Source of the DNA: Thauera sp. UBA6194
Lineage (GTDB): Bacteria > Pseudomonadota > Gammaproteobacteria > Burkholderiales > Rhodocyclaceae
NCBI GenBank assembly: GCA_002422685.1
Contig: DITC01000071.1
Location: forward strand, 1-64,000
Reading direction: 5' to 3'
DNA: 64,000 bases
Below, piece by piece: positions 1 through 8,827 of the stretch. Within the stretch, counting starts at the first letter, position 1, and every line of letters begins with the position of its first letter. The notes below the pieces were generated by a model. It searched no databases, had not been told where the DNA came from, and saw only the letters and a list, made by a program, of their open reading frames with translations. Position numbers and translations under genes: made by a program.

Positions 1-26
1 ATCCTTCCGGGCGCGCCAGACACCGA

Positions 27-56
27 AAAGGCCCGATGTTCGCATCGGGCCTTTTT
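27..56. terminator. Rho-independent terminator, possibly bidirectional
   Basis: An 8-bp perfect stem (GCCCGATG at 31-38 with CATCGGGC at 43-50, loop TTCG) is extended by A/G-T/C pairs and followed by TTTTT at 52-56. Four A residues precede the stem, so it could also work on the minus strand. It closes a plus-strand gene lying outside the window to the left. Confidence 0.85.
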
Positions 57-91
57 ACATTCGTGCCGCCCGTCGACCGCCAGCGCCCATC

Positions 92-1099
92 ATGCCCGAC
101 GCTCATCACCTGCTTGGTCTTCAGCCCGACGCAAGCGCGCACCAGATCAGGCGTGCCTTCCGCCACCTCGCCATGAGGTGGCATCCCGACCGCAACCCGG
201 CGCCCGACGCGGCGGAGCACTTCAAGCGCTTGCGTCAGGCGCACGACGAACTGCTCGCCGCACTGAACGCCTCGAGTGTCGAGCCGAACGCTGATGCAGC
301 CAGCCGCGCGCAAGCGCATGCCGAAGCGCGTGGCGCCGACCTCGAGCAGGTTCTCGACCTCGACATCGAGCAGTGTTTCCTGGGCGGGCGTTGTGAGCTT
401 GGCGTGCCGCAACTGCATCCATGCACGCATTGCGCCGGCACGGGCATCGAAACCCTGACCGTGAGCCGCATGTGCGAGCCTTGCCGCGGCTCGGGCCGCA
501 TCCGCACAGCCAAGGGGCTCGTCCGCTGCACCGACTGCGACGGGCGCGGTTACAGCAGCGCGCGCGCCTGCACGCACTGCGCAGGCGCCGGCACGCAGAC
601 CGTGGAGCGTCGACTCGAGGTGCGCATCCCTCCGGGCATGGCCGAAGGCGACGAGCTGCGCCTCGCCGGAGAAGGTCGCCCGCACGCCGACCCCCGCCAT
701 CGACCTGGCGACCTTCGGTTGCGCATCCGCTGCAGGCCGCATGCGCTGTTTCGCCTCGAGGGGCGCAATCTGGTCGTGCGCCACCCGGTGAGCGCGCTGC
801 GCCAGCTCATGGGTGGCAGCGTGGAGGTGCCGCACCCGGGCGGTTTCGAGGCCATCATGCTGGAACCTGCCGCCCCGAGCGGGCGTCGGATACACGTGGC
901 CGGCGCCGGTCTGCCGGCAAAGGGCAACAAACCTGCAGGCGAACTGATCGTCGAGCTCGAGCCGGTGTGGCCGCGTAATCTCACGCCATCGCAGCGCACG
1001 CGACTGCAAGCCCTCGAAAACGAACTCGTGGCCGATGCCGCGTCTCACTATCCGGAACTCGCGCAGGCGCACACGTTCGCAGGTGATGCAGGCCGATAA
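92..1099 (+). CDS. DnaJ-like J-domain co-chaperone with zinc-finger centre
   Basis: This 335-residue protein has the parts of a class I Hsp40 co-chaperone, which hands unfolded substrates to DnaK and stimulates its ATPase. Residues 1-63 form a J domain with the essential HPD tripeptide (WHPDRNP). About residues 110-165 carry four CxxCxGxG-type motifs (CTHCAGTG, CEPCRGSG, CTDCDGRG, CTHCAGAG) that should bind two zinc ions. The remainder resembles the two C-terminal beta-sandwich substrate domains. The glycine/phenylalanine-rich linker of canonical DnaJ is missing; an Ala/Glu-rich stretch joins the J domain to the zinc region. The protein is about 40 residues shorter than E. coli DnaJ, and no dnaK or grpE lies nearby, so it is probably a second DnaJ paralogue rather than the main dnaJ. 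The ATG at 92 has no strong ribosome binding site, so the start is moderately certain. Confidence 0.85.
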   Translation: MPDAHHLLGLQPDASAHQIRRAFRHLAMRWHPDRNPAPDAAEHFKRLRQAHDELLAALNASSVEPNADAASRAQAHAEARGADLEQVLDLDIEQCFLGGRCELGVPQLHPCTHCAGTGIETLTVSRMCEPCRGSGRIRTAKGLVRCTDCDGRGYSSARACTHCAGAGTQTVERRLEVRIPPGMAEGDELRLAGEGRPHADPRHRPGDLRLRIRCRPHALFRLEGRNLVVRHPVSALRQLMGGSVEVPHPGGFEAIMLEPAAPSGRRIHVAGAGLPAKGNKPAGELIVELEPVWPRNLTPSQRTRLQALENELVADAASHYPELAQAHTFAGDAGR

Positions 1100-1191
1100 G
1101 GTGCCGACCGACAAATCCACTCACCGCTGTCACGCCTGGCGCCATAAAATAAGCAAAACCTGATAAACAACAACCCGCTCAGGGCCCCCTC

Positions 1192-2385
1192 ATGCGCCGC
1201 CTGCTTCCTCTGCTCATCATCGTTCTCGCCGTCGCGGGCTTCGCCCTGCTGCGTGCCACCAAGCCCGCAGCACCGCCCGTAGAGACCCGCGAGCGCGTCT
1301 GGCGCATCGAGGCCCACACCCTGGCCGCAACCGATGTCGCGCCGACGCTCGTGCTCTACGGACGCATCGAAGCCCCCGATCGGGTGCGTGCCGCGGCCCC
1401 GGTGAGTGGGCGCGTGCTCGAACTTCGGGTGCGCGACGGCGACCGGGTTGCGGCCGGCGCGGTGCTGGCGCGCATGGACCCGCGCGATCTGGAGCCCAGG
1501 GTGGCGCAGGCCGTGGCGGAGCTCGAGCGCGAACGCATCCGCTACCGCCATGACCAGCAGGCCATCGTCCAGGAGCGCACCCTGCTGAAGCTCTCCGAGG
1601 CGAAGGTCGAGCGCTTCGAGCGCCTCAAGAACGCCCGACTCGGCGCCGAGAGCGCCTTCGACCAGGCGCGCGAGGAGCTCGCCCGCGTGCGGCTGTCGCT
1701 TTCGCAGCGGCAGCAGGCGATCGCAGAGCACCCCGCCCGCCTCGCCCAACTCGAGGCGCGGCTGAACGAAGCCCAGCGCGATGCCGCGCGCGGTGAAATC
1801 ACCGCCCCGTTCCCGGCCCGCATCGGCACGGTCGAGGCCGCCGCCGGCGACCAGGTGCAAGTCGGCCAGACCCTGCTCAGCCTCTATCCTTCGGACGCCC
1901 TCTTCCTGCGTGCGCGCGTGCCCGCGCTGTATGCAGAAGAGCTGCGTGCCGCGCTCGCAGGCGGCGCGGTGTTGCAGGCGCGCGCAGCGTTCGGCCCGAC
2001 GCAGCTCGTCGCCCGCCTCGAGCGCATCAGCGGCGAAGCCGACGCGCGTGGCGTGGATGTGCTGCTGCGCCTGGAAGACACCTCCCAGGTTCCGCTCGGC
2101 GCCTTCATCAACGCGGTGCTCGAGCGTCCGCTTGCGACACGGGTCTTTGCCGTACCGCCGTCTGCCTTGCACGGTGGCGACCGGCTGTATCTGATCGAGG
2201 ACGATCGCCTCGTCGGCGTGCCGATCGTGCGCGCGGGAGAGCGGCGCGAAGGCGAGCGGCTCACCCTGCTCGTGCGTCCGCGCGCCGATGCGCCGCCGCT
2301 CGCCGACGGCGCGCGCATCCTGGCCACCCATCTGCCGCACGCGATCGACGGCCTCGCCGTGGAAGTCGTCGAGGCCGTTCGATGA
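1192..2385 (+). CDS. RND efflux periplasmic adaptor (membrane fusion protein, HlyD family)
   Basis: This 397-residue protein starts with a single hydrophobic segment (about residues 4-20) that can act as an uncleaved anchor or signal. A split biotinyl-lipoyl-like domain follows (about 55-95 and 200-225). A long charged heptad region (about 100-195) predicts the alpha-helical hairpin of membrane fusion proteins, with beta-barrel and membrane-proximal domains at the C-terminus. Such adaptors link an inner-membrane RND pump to an outer-membrane channel. Its stop overlaps the start of the pump gene in an ATGA, so the two are translationally coupled. No TolC-type channel gene follows, so the pair probably borrows one encoded elsewhere. 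The substrate cannot be told from sequence alone. Confidence 0.9.
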   Translation: MRRLLPLLIIVLAVAGFALLRATKPAAPPVETRERVWRIEAHTLAATDVAPTLVLYGRIEAPDRVRAAAPVSGRVLELRVRDGDRVAAGAVLARMDPRDLEPRVAQAVAELERERIRYRHDQQAIVQERTLLKLSEAKVERFERLKNARLGAESAFDQAREELARVRLSLSQRQQAIAEHPARLAQLEARLNEAQRDAARGEITAPFPARIGTVEAAAGDQVQVGQTLLSLYPSDALFLRARVPALYAEELRAALAGGAVLQARAAFGPTQLVARLERISGEADARGVDVLLRLEDTSQVPLGAFINAVLERPLATRVFAVPPSALHGGDRLYLIEDDRLVGVPIVRAGERREGERLTLLVRPRADAPPLADGARILATHLPHAIDGLAVEVVEAVR

Positions 2386-5300
2386 AGCACACCAGCCTGC
2401 TCGAGCGCTTGGCCGGCCACAAGGTGGCCGCCAATGTGCTGATGTTGCTCGCCTTCGTGCTCGGTGTGCTCGGCGTCACGCGCATGAACGTGCAGTTCTT
2501 TCCCACCTTCGAGCTCGACGTGATCTCGGTGCGCGTGGTGTGGAGCGGCGCCGCAGCCGAGGACGTGGAAACCGGCATCACCGTGCCGCTGGAAGAGCGC
2601 CTCAAGACCGTGGATGGCCTCAAGCGCATGAGCTCCACCTCGGCGCAAGGCGTCTCCAGCATCACCCTCGAGCTCGAGGAAGACACCGACGCCCTGCTCG
2701 CCCTGGACCAGGTGCGCCAGCGCGTCGACGAGTTCCGCAACCTGCCGCGCGACGCCGAAACGCCCGAGGTGAGCCGGGTTTCGCGCTACGAACCGATCGC
2801 CCGCATGCTCGTGCGCGGCAGCAGCGTGGAGGAGCTGCGGCCGTGGGTGCGCCGCTTCGAGGCCGAACTGCTCGCCGCGGGCATCGACCGTGTGAGCATG
2901 ACCGGCCTGCCCGAAGAGCGCATCGCGATCGAGATTCCCTCCGCGGCGCTCGAGACGCTCGGGCTCTCGCTCGTGCAGGTAGGCGAGCGTGTCGGCCAGC
3001 TCGCGCGCGACGTCCCGGCGGGCATTGCCGGCGAAGCGGACGGCGCACGCGAGATCCGCGGCCTCGAGCAACGCCGCAGCGCCGAAGCCTTCGGTCCGCT
3101 GCCGATCGTCAGCGACCAGAACGGGCTCGTGCGTCTGAGCGAGATCGCCACCATCAGCCGCGAACCACGCGCCAACGAACTCGAGCTCTTCGAGCGCGGC
3201 GACAGCGTGGTGGAGATGCAGCTGCAGCGCAGTGAGAGCGGGCATTCGCTCAAGGCCGCGCGCGTGCTCGAAGACTGGCTCGAGAAGACCCGTCCCACCC
3301 TGCCGCCCTCGATCAGCCTCGAGGTCTTCGACACGCAGTGGGAGCTGATCCGCGACCGCATCGAGCTGCTCGTCGAGAACGGCGTCTCCGGTCTGCTGCT
3401 GGTCGTGGCCGTGCTGTATTTCTTCCTGCCGGCGCGCGTCGCCTTCTGGGTGATGGTGGGCGTACCCACGGCCTTCCTGGCCACGCTGGCGATGATGTAC
3501 ATGTTCGGCGGCACGATCAACATGATGAGCCTGTTCGCGCTCATCATGGCGCTGGGCATCATCGTCGACGACGCGATCGTGGTCAGCGAGGACGCCGACA
3601 CGCACCGCCACATGGGCGAAGGCCCGGCCCAGGCGGCGCTGGGCGGTGCGCGGCGCATGCTGTGGCCGGTGCTCGCCGCATCGCTGACAACGGTCGCGGC
3701 CTTTCTGCCGCTGATGATGGTCGGCGGCATCATCGGCAACATCCTCGGCGACATTCCCTTCGTGATGATCGCGGTGATCGCCGCCTCGCTGCTCGAGAGC
3801 TTCCTGATCCTGCCTGCCCACCTGCGTGTCGCGCTTGCCGGCGAGGCCGCGCTCAAGCACTCGGCAGTGCGCGATCGGCTCGACGCCGGCTTCGCGCGCT
3901 TTCGCGACGGTCCGTTCCGGCGCATGGTCGAGCGTGCCCTGCGCTGGCGCGGCACGACGGTGGCGATCAGCCTCGGATTGATGATCCTCGCCGTCGGCCT
4001 GATCGCGGGCGGACGCATCGGCTTCGTGTTCTTCCCCACCCCCGAGGGGCAGGTCGTCTATGCCAACGCCACCTTCGTTGCCGGCACGCCCCGTGCGCAC
4101 ACCGAGGCCTTTCTGGGTGAGCTCGAACGCGCGCTGCTTGCGGCCGAAGCCGAGCTCGGCGGCGGGCTGGTTCAGACCGCAGTATCGCGCCTCGGTGGCA
4201 CCATCACGAGCGGAAGCGGCAGCAGCGCACGCGGCGACCAGCTCGCGGGCATCATGGTCGAGCTGACCCCGCCCGACACGCGCACGGTGCGCAACGAGCG
4301 CTTCCTCGCTACCTGGCGCGAAAAGCTGCCACCGACACCCGGGATCGAACTGCTCACCTTCACCGCCCGTCAGTCCGGGCCGCCGGGACGCGACATCAAC
4401 ATCCGGCTGACCGGCGACGACGCCGACGCACTCAAGACGGCGGCGCTCGAGCTGGCCGAGACGCTCAACAGCATACCCGGGGTGAGCGAGCCGGAAGACG
4501 ACATGCCCTACGGCCGCGAGCAGCTCATCTACCGCCTCACCCCGGCGGGCGAAGCGCTCGGGCTGACCACCGAGAGCCTCGGGCGCCAGCTGCGGGCCGC
4601 GTTCGACGGCGCGCTCGCGCAACTGGTGCAGGTCGGTCGCGACGAGCTCGAGGTGCGCGTGATGCTGCCGCGCGCCGAGCGCAGCAGGCTCGATGTGTTC
4701 GAGCGCATCACGGTGAGCCTGCCCGACGGGCGCTTCGTGCCCTTGACGACCGTGGCGAGCTGGGAGGCGCGGCGTGGCTTCGAGGCCCTGCGCCATGCCG
4801 AGGGACGGCTCGCGGTCGAGGTGTCCGCTGCGGTGGACGCGGAGCTCAGCAACGCCAACGCGGTACAGGCCGAGCTCGAGCGCAACACCCTGCCCGCGCT
4901 TTCCGAACGCTACGGCTTCGACTTCAGCTTCGAGGGGCGCTCGGCCGACCAGCGCGAGACCATGGCGGACATGCGAGCCGGGCTGATCCTGGGCCTGGGC
5001 CTGATCTATCTCGTGCTGGTATGGTCGTTCTCGTCGTGGAGCTGGCCGCTGGTGGTCATGTCGGCGATTCCGCTCGGGCTCGCAGGCGCGATCTTCGGCC
5101 ACTGGGCGCTGGGCATCGACCTCACCATCCTGTCGATGTTCGGCCTGTTCGGGCTCGCCGGCATCGTGGTGAACAACTCGATCATCCTCGTCACCCTGTT
5201 CAAGGAGCTGCACCACAAGGGTGCAGTCCTGCAGGACGCGCTGATCGGTGCCTCCTGTGGTCGCCTGCGGGCAGTGTTGCTGACCTCGCTGACCACCATC

Positions 5301-5507
5301 GGCGGCCTGACGCCGCTGATGTTCGAGCGCTCGCTGCAGGCGCAATTCCTCATCCCCATGGCGACCTCGATCGCGTTCGGCCTGGGGTTCTCGGCCCTGC
5401 TCGTGCTGTTCTTCGTGCCGGCCCTGCTCTCCTTGCTCGAGACCATGCGCGCCTGGATGGGTCTGCGCGCACCGCTCCGCGAGGGCGAGGCCAAGGCTGT
5501 CGCCTGA
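2382..5507 (+). CDS. RND-family efflux pump, inner-membrane permease subunit
   Basis: This 1041-residue protein has the duplicated RND architecture: an N-terminal transmembrane helix, a large periplasmic loop, a cluster of helices from about residue 330, a second periplasmic loop, and a final helix cluster from about residue 865. The adjacent aspartates of the proton relay are present at residues 396-397 (GIIVDDAIVV), so the pump should be active. The corresponding place in the second half reads GIVVNNSI. It is coupled to the adaptor gene through a 4-base overlap, and a hairpin terminator lies just after the stop. It resembles the AcrB/MexF-like branch of drug and organic exporters more than heavy-metal CusA pumps, because no Met triplet is evident. 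The exact substrate is unknown. Confidence 0.93.
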   Translation: MKHTSLLERLAGHKVAANVLMLLAFVLGVLGVTRMNVQFFPTFELDVISVRVVWSGAAAEDVETGITVPLEERLKTVDGLKRMSSTSAQGVSSITLELEEDTDALLALDQVRQRVDEFRNLPRDAETPEVSRVSRYEPIARMLVRGSSVEELRPWVRRFEAELLAAGIDRVSMTGLPEERIAIEIPSAALETLGLSLVQVGERVGQLARDVPAGIAGEADGAREIRGLEQRRSAEAFGPLPIVSDQNGLVRLSEIATISREPRANELELFERGDSVVEMQLQRSESGHSLKAARVLEDWLEKTRPTLPPSISLEVFDTQWELIRDRIELLVENGVSGLLLVVAVLYFFLPARVAFWVMVGVPTAFLATLAMMYMFGGTINMMSLFALIMALGIIVDDAIVVSEDADTHRHMGEGPAQAALGGARRMLWPVLAASLTTVAAFLPLMMVGGIIGNILGDIPFVMIAVIAASLLESFLILPAHLRVALAGEAALKHSAVRDRLDAGFARFRDGPFRRMVERALRWRGTTVAISLGLMILAVGLIAGGRIGFVFFPTPEGQVVYANATFVAGTPRAHTEAFLGELERALLAAEAELGGGLVQTAVSRLGGTITSGSGSSARGDQLAGIMVELTPPDTRTVRNERFLATWREKLPPTPGIELLTFTARQSGPPGRDINIRLTGDDADALKTAALELAETLNSIPGVSEPEDDMPYGREQLIYRLTPAGEALGLTTESLGRQLRAAFDGALAQLVQVGRDELEVRVMLPRAERSRLDVFERITVSLPDGRFVPLTTVASWEARRGFEALRHAEGRLAVEVSAAVDAELSNANAVQAELERNTLPALSERYGFDFSFEGRSADQRETMADMRAGLILGLGLIYLVLVWSFSSWSWPLVVMSAIPLGLAGAIFGHWALGIDLTILSMFGLFGLAGIVVNNSIILVTLFKELHHKGAVLQDALIGASCGRLRAVLLTSLTTIGGLTPLMFERSLQAQFLIPMATSIAFGLGFSALLVLFFVPALLSLLETMRAWMGLRAPLREGEAKAVA

Positions 5508-5518
5508 GCACGGCCATG

Positions 5519-5548
5519 AAAAAGGGGGCCTCAGGCCCCCACTTCTTT
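5519..5548. terminator. Bidirectional terminator between the RND operon and serS
   Basis: A 7-bp stem GGGGGCC (5524-5530) pairs with GGCCCCC (5534-5540) across a TCA loop. AAAAA precedes it at 5519-5523, giving a T-run on the minus strand, and a weaker ACTTCTTT follows. It fits the convergent ends of the efflux operon (+) and serS (-). Confidence 0.8.
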
Positions 5549-5570
5549 GGATCACGACCGCGTCGGTGAC

Positions 5571-6863
5571 TCAGAGCGGCGGCTCGAGACGCTCCACGCC
5601 GCCCATGTAAGGCACGAGCGCCTTCGGAATCAGGATCGAGCCGTCGGCCTGCTGGCCATTCTCGAGCACGGCCACCAGCGTACGCCCGACCGCCAGCCCC
5701 GAGCCGTTGAGCGTGTGCACGAGCTCGTTCTTGCCCAGCGCGTTCTTGAAGCGCGCCTGCATCCGGCGCGCCTGGAAGGCTTCGCAGTTCGAGCAGCTCG
5801 AGATCTCGCGGAAGGTGTTCTGCGCCGGCAGCCAGACCTCGATGTCGTAGGTCTTCGCCGCCGAAAAGCCCATATCGCCGGTGCACAGCGTGATCACGCG
5901 ATAAGGCAGCTCGAGCTTCTGCAGGATCGCTTCGGCGTGACCGACCATCTGCTCGAGCGCCGCGTTGCTGTGCGCGGGCTCGACGATCTGCACCATCTCG
6001 ACCTTGTCGAACTGATGCTGGCGGATCATGCCGCGCACGTCGCGCCCCCCACTGCCCGCCTCGGAACGGAAGCACGGGCTGTGCGCGGTCATGCGCATCG
6101 GCAGGGCCTCGAGCGCGAGCACGTCCTCGCGCACGCTGTTGGTGAGGGTGATCTCGGCGGTGGGGATCAGGTACTGCTCGAGGCCCTCTTCGTCGCCGCC
6201 GCGCAGCACCCAGAACAGGTCTTCCTTGAACTTGGGCAGCTGGCCGGTACCGTAGAGCGCCGAACCATTGACGATGTAGGGCGTGTAGCACTCGGTGTAG
6301 CCATGCTCGCGGGTGTGGGTGTCGAGCATGAACTGCGCGAGCGCGCGGTGAAGGCGCGCCACCGGACCGCGCAGGAAGGCGAAGCGCGAGCCCGAGAGCT
6401 TGGCGCCGGTCTCGAAATCGAGCCCCAGCGGCGCGCCCAGATCGACGTGGTCGCGCACCTCGAAGTCGAAGCTGCGCGGCGTGCCCCAGCGTCGGACCTC
6501 GACGTTGCCGGCCTCGTCCTCGCCCACCGGCACGTCGTCCTGCGGCAGGTTGGGCAAGGTGGCGAGGAAGGCGTTCATGCGTTCGAGCAGAACCGGCAGG
6601 GCCTGCTCGCAGGCCTTGAGCTCGTCACCGAGATGCGCGACCTCGGCCATCACGCCGGAGGCATCCTCGCCCTTGCCCTTGAGCATGCCGATCTGTTTGG
6701 AGAGCGCGTTGCGGCGCGCCTGCAGTTCCTGGGTGCGCGTCTGCAGGTGCTTGCGCTCGTCTTCCATGGACTGGAAGGCTGCGGTGTCGAGGCTCAGGCC
6801 GCGGGTGGCGAGGCGCGCGGCCACATGGTCGAGTTGGGTGCGAAGAAGCTGTATGTCGAGCAT
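5571..6863 (-). CDS. serS: Seryl-tRNA synthetase
   Basis: This 430-residue class II aminoacyl-tRNA synthetase charges tRNA-Ser (and tRNA-Sec where present) with serine in the cytosol. Residues 1-105 form the long antiparallel coiled-coil arm that recognises the tRNA variable arm, rich in heptad leucines, Gln and Arg. The catalytic domain shows class II motif 2 (FRSEAGSGGRD) and the motif 3 region near the C-terminus (NGSGLAVGRTLVAVLEN). The length matches the family (about 425-430). It is the last gene of the ftsK-lolA-rarA-serS series known from E. coli, but here a plus-strand gene separates it from rarA, so it must have its own promoter in 6864-7125. Confidence 0.98.
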   Translation of the reverse strand: MLDIQLLRTQLDHVAARLATRGLSLDTAAFQSMEDERKHLQTRTQELQARRNALSKQIGMLKGKGEDASGVMAEVAHLGDELKACEQALPVLLERMNAFLATLPNLPQDDVPVGEDEAGNVEVRRWGTPRSFDFEVRDHVDLGAPLGLDFETGAKLSGSRFAFLRGPVARLHRALAQFMLDTHTREHGYTECYTPYIVNGSALYGTGQLPKFKEDLFWVLRGGDEEGLEQYLIPTAEITLTNSVREDVLALEALPMRMTAHSPCFRSEAGSGGRDVRGMIRQHQFDKVEMVQIVEPAHSNAALEQMVGHAEAILQKLELPYRVITLCTGDMGFSAAKTYDIEVWLPAQNTFREISSCSNCEAFQARRMQARFKNALGKNELVHTLNGSGLAVGRTLVAVLENGQQADGSILIPKALVPYMGGVERLEPPL

Positions 6864-7125
6864 GAATCAGGTCCTGAACGGTTGAATCAGACACTTGCGC
6901 CGTTTATGCGCGAAAGTTTTTTCGAAAGAACATGGATGCTATTGAGCGCTGCGGTGTTTTTGACCATAGTCACGGCCTTGGCCGGAATCGTGAATTGGTT
7001 TTTTCAATCGCAGCATTGCCGAAGCGCTGGAATCTATATCGAACTTGCAGCCGCCGACAGGTCAACTACCCTAGAAAATGAAGAATCAAGCCGCAACAGA
7101 CGGCTACTTGATGGAGGAGTTCGGC

Positions 7126-7389
7126 ATGCTATCGATTCGTGACTGCCTAGACTACTGTGACCTCACCGACGAGGAGATCGCGCTGATCGCGGAGCACGAG
7201 GACATCCCGGATGCAGCCGCCGCGCAGGTCTGTTGCGGGCTCGTGCAGACACCGGAAGGTGTCATGGTGCTGACCAATTTCATGCTCGACCTCATCGAGC
7301 GCGCGAACGCGTCCGGCGATCGGAGCAAGGCAGAGCGTGCGGCGCTTGTCTGCGCCCGCTTCATGAAGGACCACCCTCTTCCGCATTGA
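7126..7389 (+). CDS. Small conserved-type hypothetical protein (87 aa)
   Basis: I do not recognise a characterised family. The ATG at 7126 is preferred because GGAGGAG ends six bases upstream. An in-frame ATG at 7078 gives 103 residues but has no ribosome binding site. The product is small, acidic and probably all-helical and cytosolic, beginning MLSIRDCLDYCDLTDEEI, with four cysteines (two as an adjacent pair, VCCG). No signal peptide or membrane segment is visible. Its last 29 bases overlap the 3' end of rarA, which is read convergently. It breaks the otherwise ancestral rarA-serS adjacency. Codon use (GC-rich third positions) resembles its neighbours, so it looks like a settled gene, not a recent arrival. 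Confidence 0.72.
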   Translation: MLSIRDCLDYCDLTDEEIALIAEHEDIPDAAAAQVCCGLVQTPEGVMVLTNFMLDLIERANASGDRSKAERAALVCARFMKDHPLPH

Positions 7390-8815
7390 GACGGTTTTCG
7401 TTGGGCGGGGGGCCCTCGTCGATCTGTGTCCGCGGCGAGAACGGCGCACCTAGCGTGTTTGTCATCGGTTTTTTCGTGCCCGGTTCTCGCCCCGTTTGTG
7501 TATCCGTACGCGCCTGCATGGCGCGATCGAGTTCGCGCAGGCGGGTGAGCTTCTCGGCGATCTTGCCTTCCATGCCACGCGGCGTGGGTGCGTACCAGCC
7601 GGGGGGCTGCATGCCGTCCGGCAGGTAGTTTTCGCCCGCAGCGTAGGCATCGGGTTCGTCATGCGCGTAACGATAGGCCTTGCCGTAGTCGAGCGCCTTC
7701 ATCAGCTTGGTCGGGGCGTTGCGCAGGTGTAGCGGCACGGGGCGCGAGCCGTCGCGCGAGACGAAGGCGCGCGCGGCGTTGTAGGCCATGTAGGCTGCGT
7801 TCGACTTAGCCGCGCAAGCCAGGAAAATCGTCGCCTCGGCCAGTGCCAGTTCGCCCTCGGGCGAACCCAGGCGTTCATAGGTGGTGCAGGCGTTGAGCGC
7901 GATTTCGAGCGCCCGCGGATCGGCCAGGCCGATGTCCTCGATCGCCATGCGCACCAGGCGCCGCCCCAGGTAGAGCGGATCGGCACCGCCGTCGAGCATG
8001 CGGCACAGCCAATACAGCGCGGCGTCGGGGCTCGAGCCGCGCACCGATTTGTGCAGCGCCGAGATCTGGTCGTAGAAGGCTTCGCCACCCTTGTCGAAGC
8101 GGCGCAAGTCGCGCGACAGCGCGCCCTCGACGAGCGTGGCAGTGACCGGATTCGCGCGGCTCGTTTCGGCCACGACCTGAACCTGCTCGAGCAGGTTCAT
8201 GAGTCGGCGCGCGTCGCCATCGGCAAAGCCGACGATGCGCTCGCGCGCGTCCTCATCGAAAACGAGCGCCGGGCAGGCAAGCGCGTGCGCGCGCTCGAAC
8301 AGCTGCGTCATCGCTTCGGTGTCGAGCGACTCGAGCACGTACACCGCGGCGCGCGACAGCAGCGCCGAATTGACCTCGAACGAGGGGTTCTCGGTGGTGG
8401 CGCCGATGAAGGTCACCAGCCCCTGCTCGACATAGGGGAGGAAGGCATCCTGCTGAGCCTTGTTGAAACGATGGACCTCGTCGACGAACAGCAGCGTGTG
8501 CCGGCCCCTTGCCTTGGCTGCCTGCGCCTGCTGGATGGCCTCGCGGATCTCCTTGACGCCGGAGAACACCGCCGACAGCGCGACGAACTCGGCGTCGAAG
8601 CCGTTTGCCATCAGGCGCGCGAGCGTGGTCTTGCCCACCCCCGGCGGGCCCCACAGGATCATCGAGTGCGGTCGGCGCGACTCGAAAGCCAGGCGCAAAG
8701 GCTTGCCCGGCCCGAGCAGATGCCTCTGACCGGCGACCTCATCGAGCGTCTTCGGCCGCATCCGCTCGGCGAGCGGCACCTGCGGAGGTTCGAGCGCGTC
8801 GAACAGATCGTTCAT
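7361..8815 (-). CDS. rarA: Replication-associated recombination protein A (AAA+ ATPase, MgsA/RarA)
   Basis: This 484-residue AAA+ ATPase is related to clamp-loader subunits and acts at stalled replication forks with SSB. The Walker A motif is GPPGVGKTTLAR and Walker B is LLFVDEVHRF, followed by sensor 1 (IGATTENPSF). The C-terminal tetramerisation region contains the family hallmark LPDGMQPPGWYAPTPRG. The family usually ends soon after this point. Here about 35 further residues rich in Pro, Thr, Asn and Gly follow, and their coding DNA overlaps the small plus-strand gene. The gene lies 12 bases downstream of lolA and is probably co-transcribed with ftsK and lolA. Confidence 0.96.
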   Translation of the reverse strand: MNDLFDALEPPQVPLAERMRPKTLDEVAGQRHLLGPGKPLRLAFESRRPHSMILWGPPGVGKTTLARLMANGFDAEFVALSAVFSGVKEIREAIQQAQAAKARGRHTLLFVDEVHRFNKAQQDAFLPYVEQGLVTFIGATTENPSFEVNSALLSRAAVYVLESLDTEAMTQLFERAHALACPALVFDEDARERIVGFADGDARRLMNLLEQVQVVAETSRANPVTATLVEGALSRDLRRFDKGGEAFYDQISALHKSVRGSSPDAALYWLCRMLDGGADPLYLGRRLVRMAIEDIGLADPRALEIALNACTTYERLGSPEGELALAEATIFLACAAKSNAAYMAYNAARAFVSRDGSRPVPLHLRNAPTKLMKALDYGKAYRYAHDEPDAYAAGENYLPDGMQPPGWYAPTPRGMEGKIAEKLTRLRELDRAMQARTDTQTGREPGTKKPMTNTLGAPFSPRTQIDEGPPPNENRLNAEEGGPS

Positions 8816-8827
8816 CGTCGCAAGCGC

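Noticed and set aside
2382..5507. Heavy-metal (CusA-type) assignment for the RND pump
   Set aside because: No conserved methionine cluster or accompanying metal genes, so only general efflux is claimed.
1884..5555. Minus-strand open frame of 1223 codons opposite the RND genes
   Set aside because: It is antisense to two well-supported genes, its product is rich in Arg/His/Gln/Glu without any domain, and such frames are expected opposite high-GC genes with strong third-position bias.
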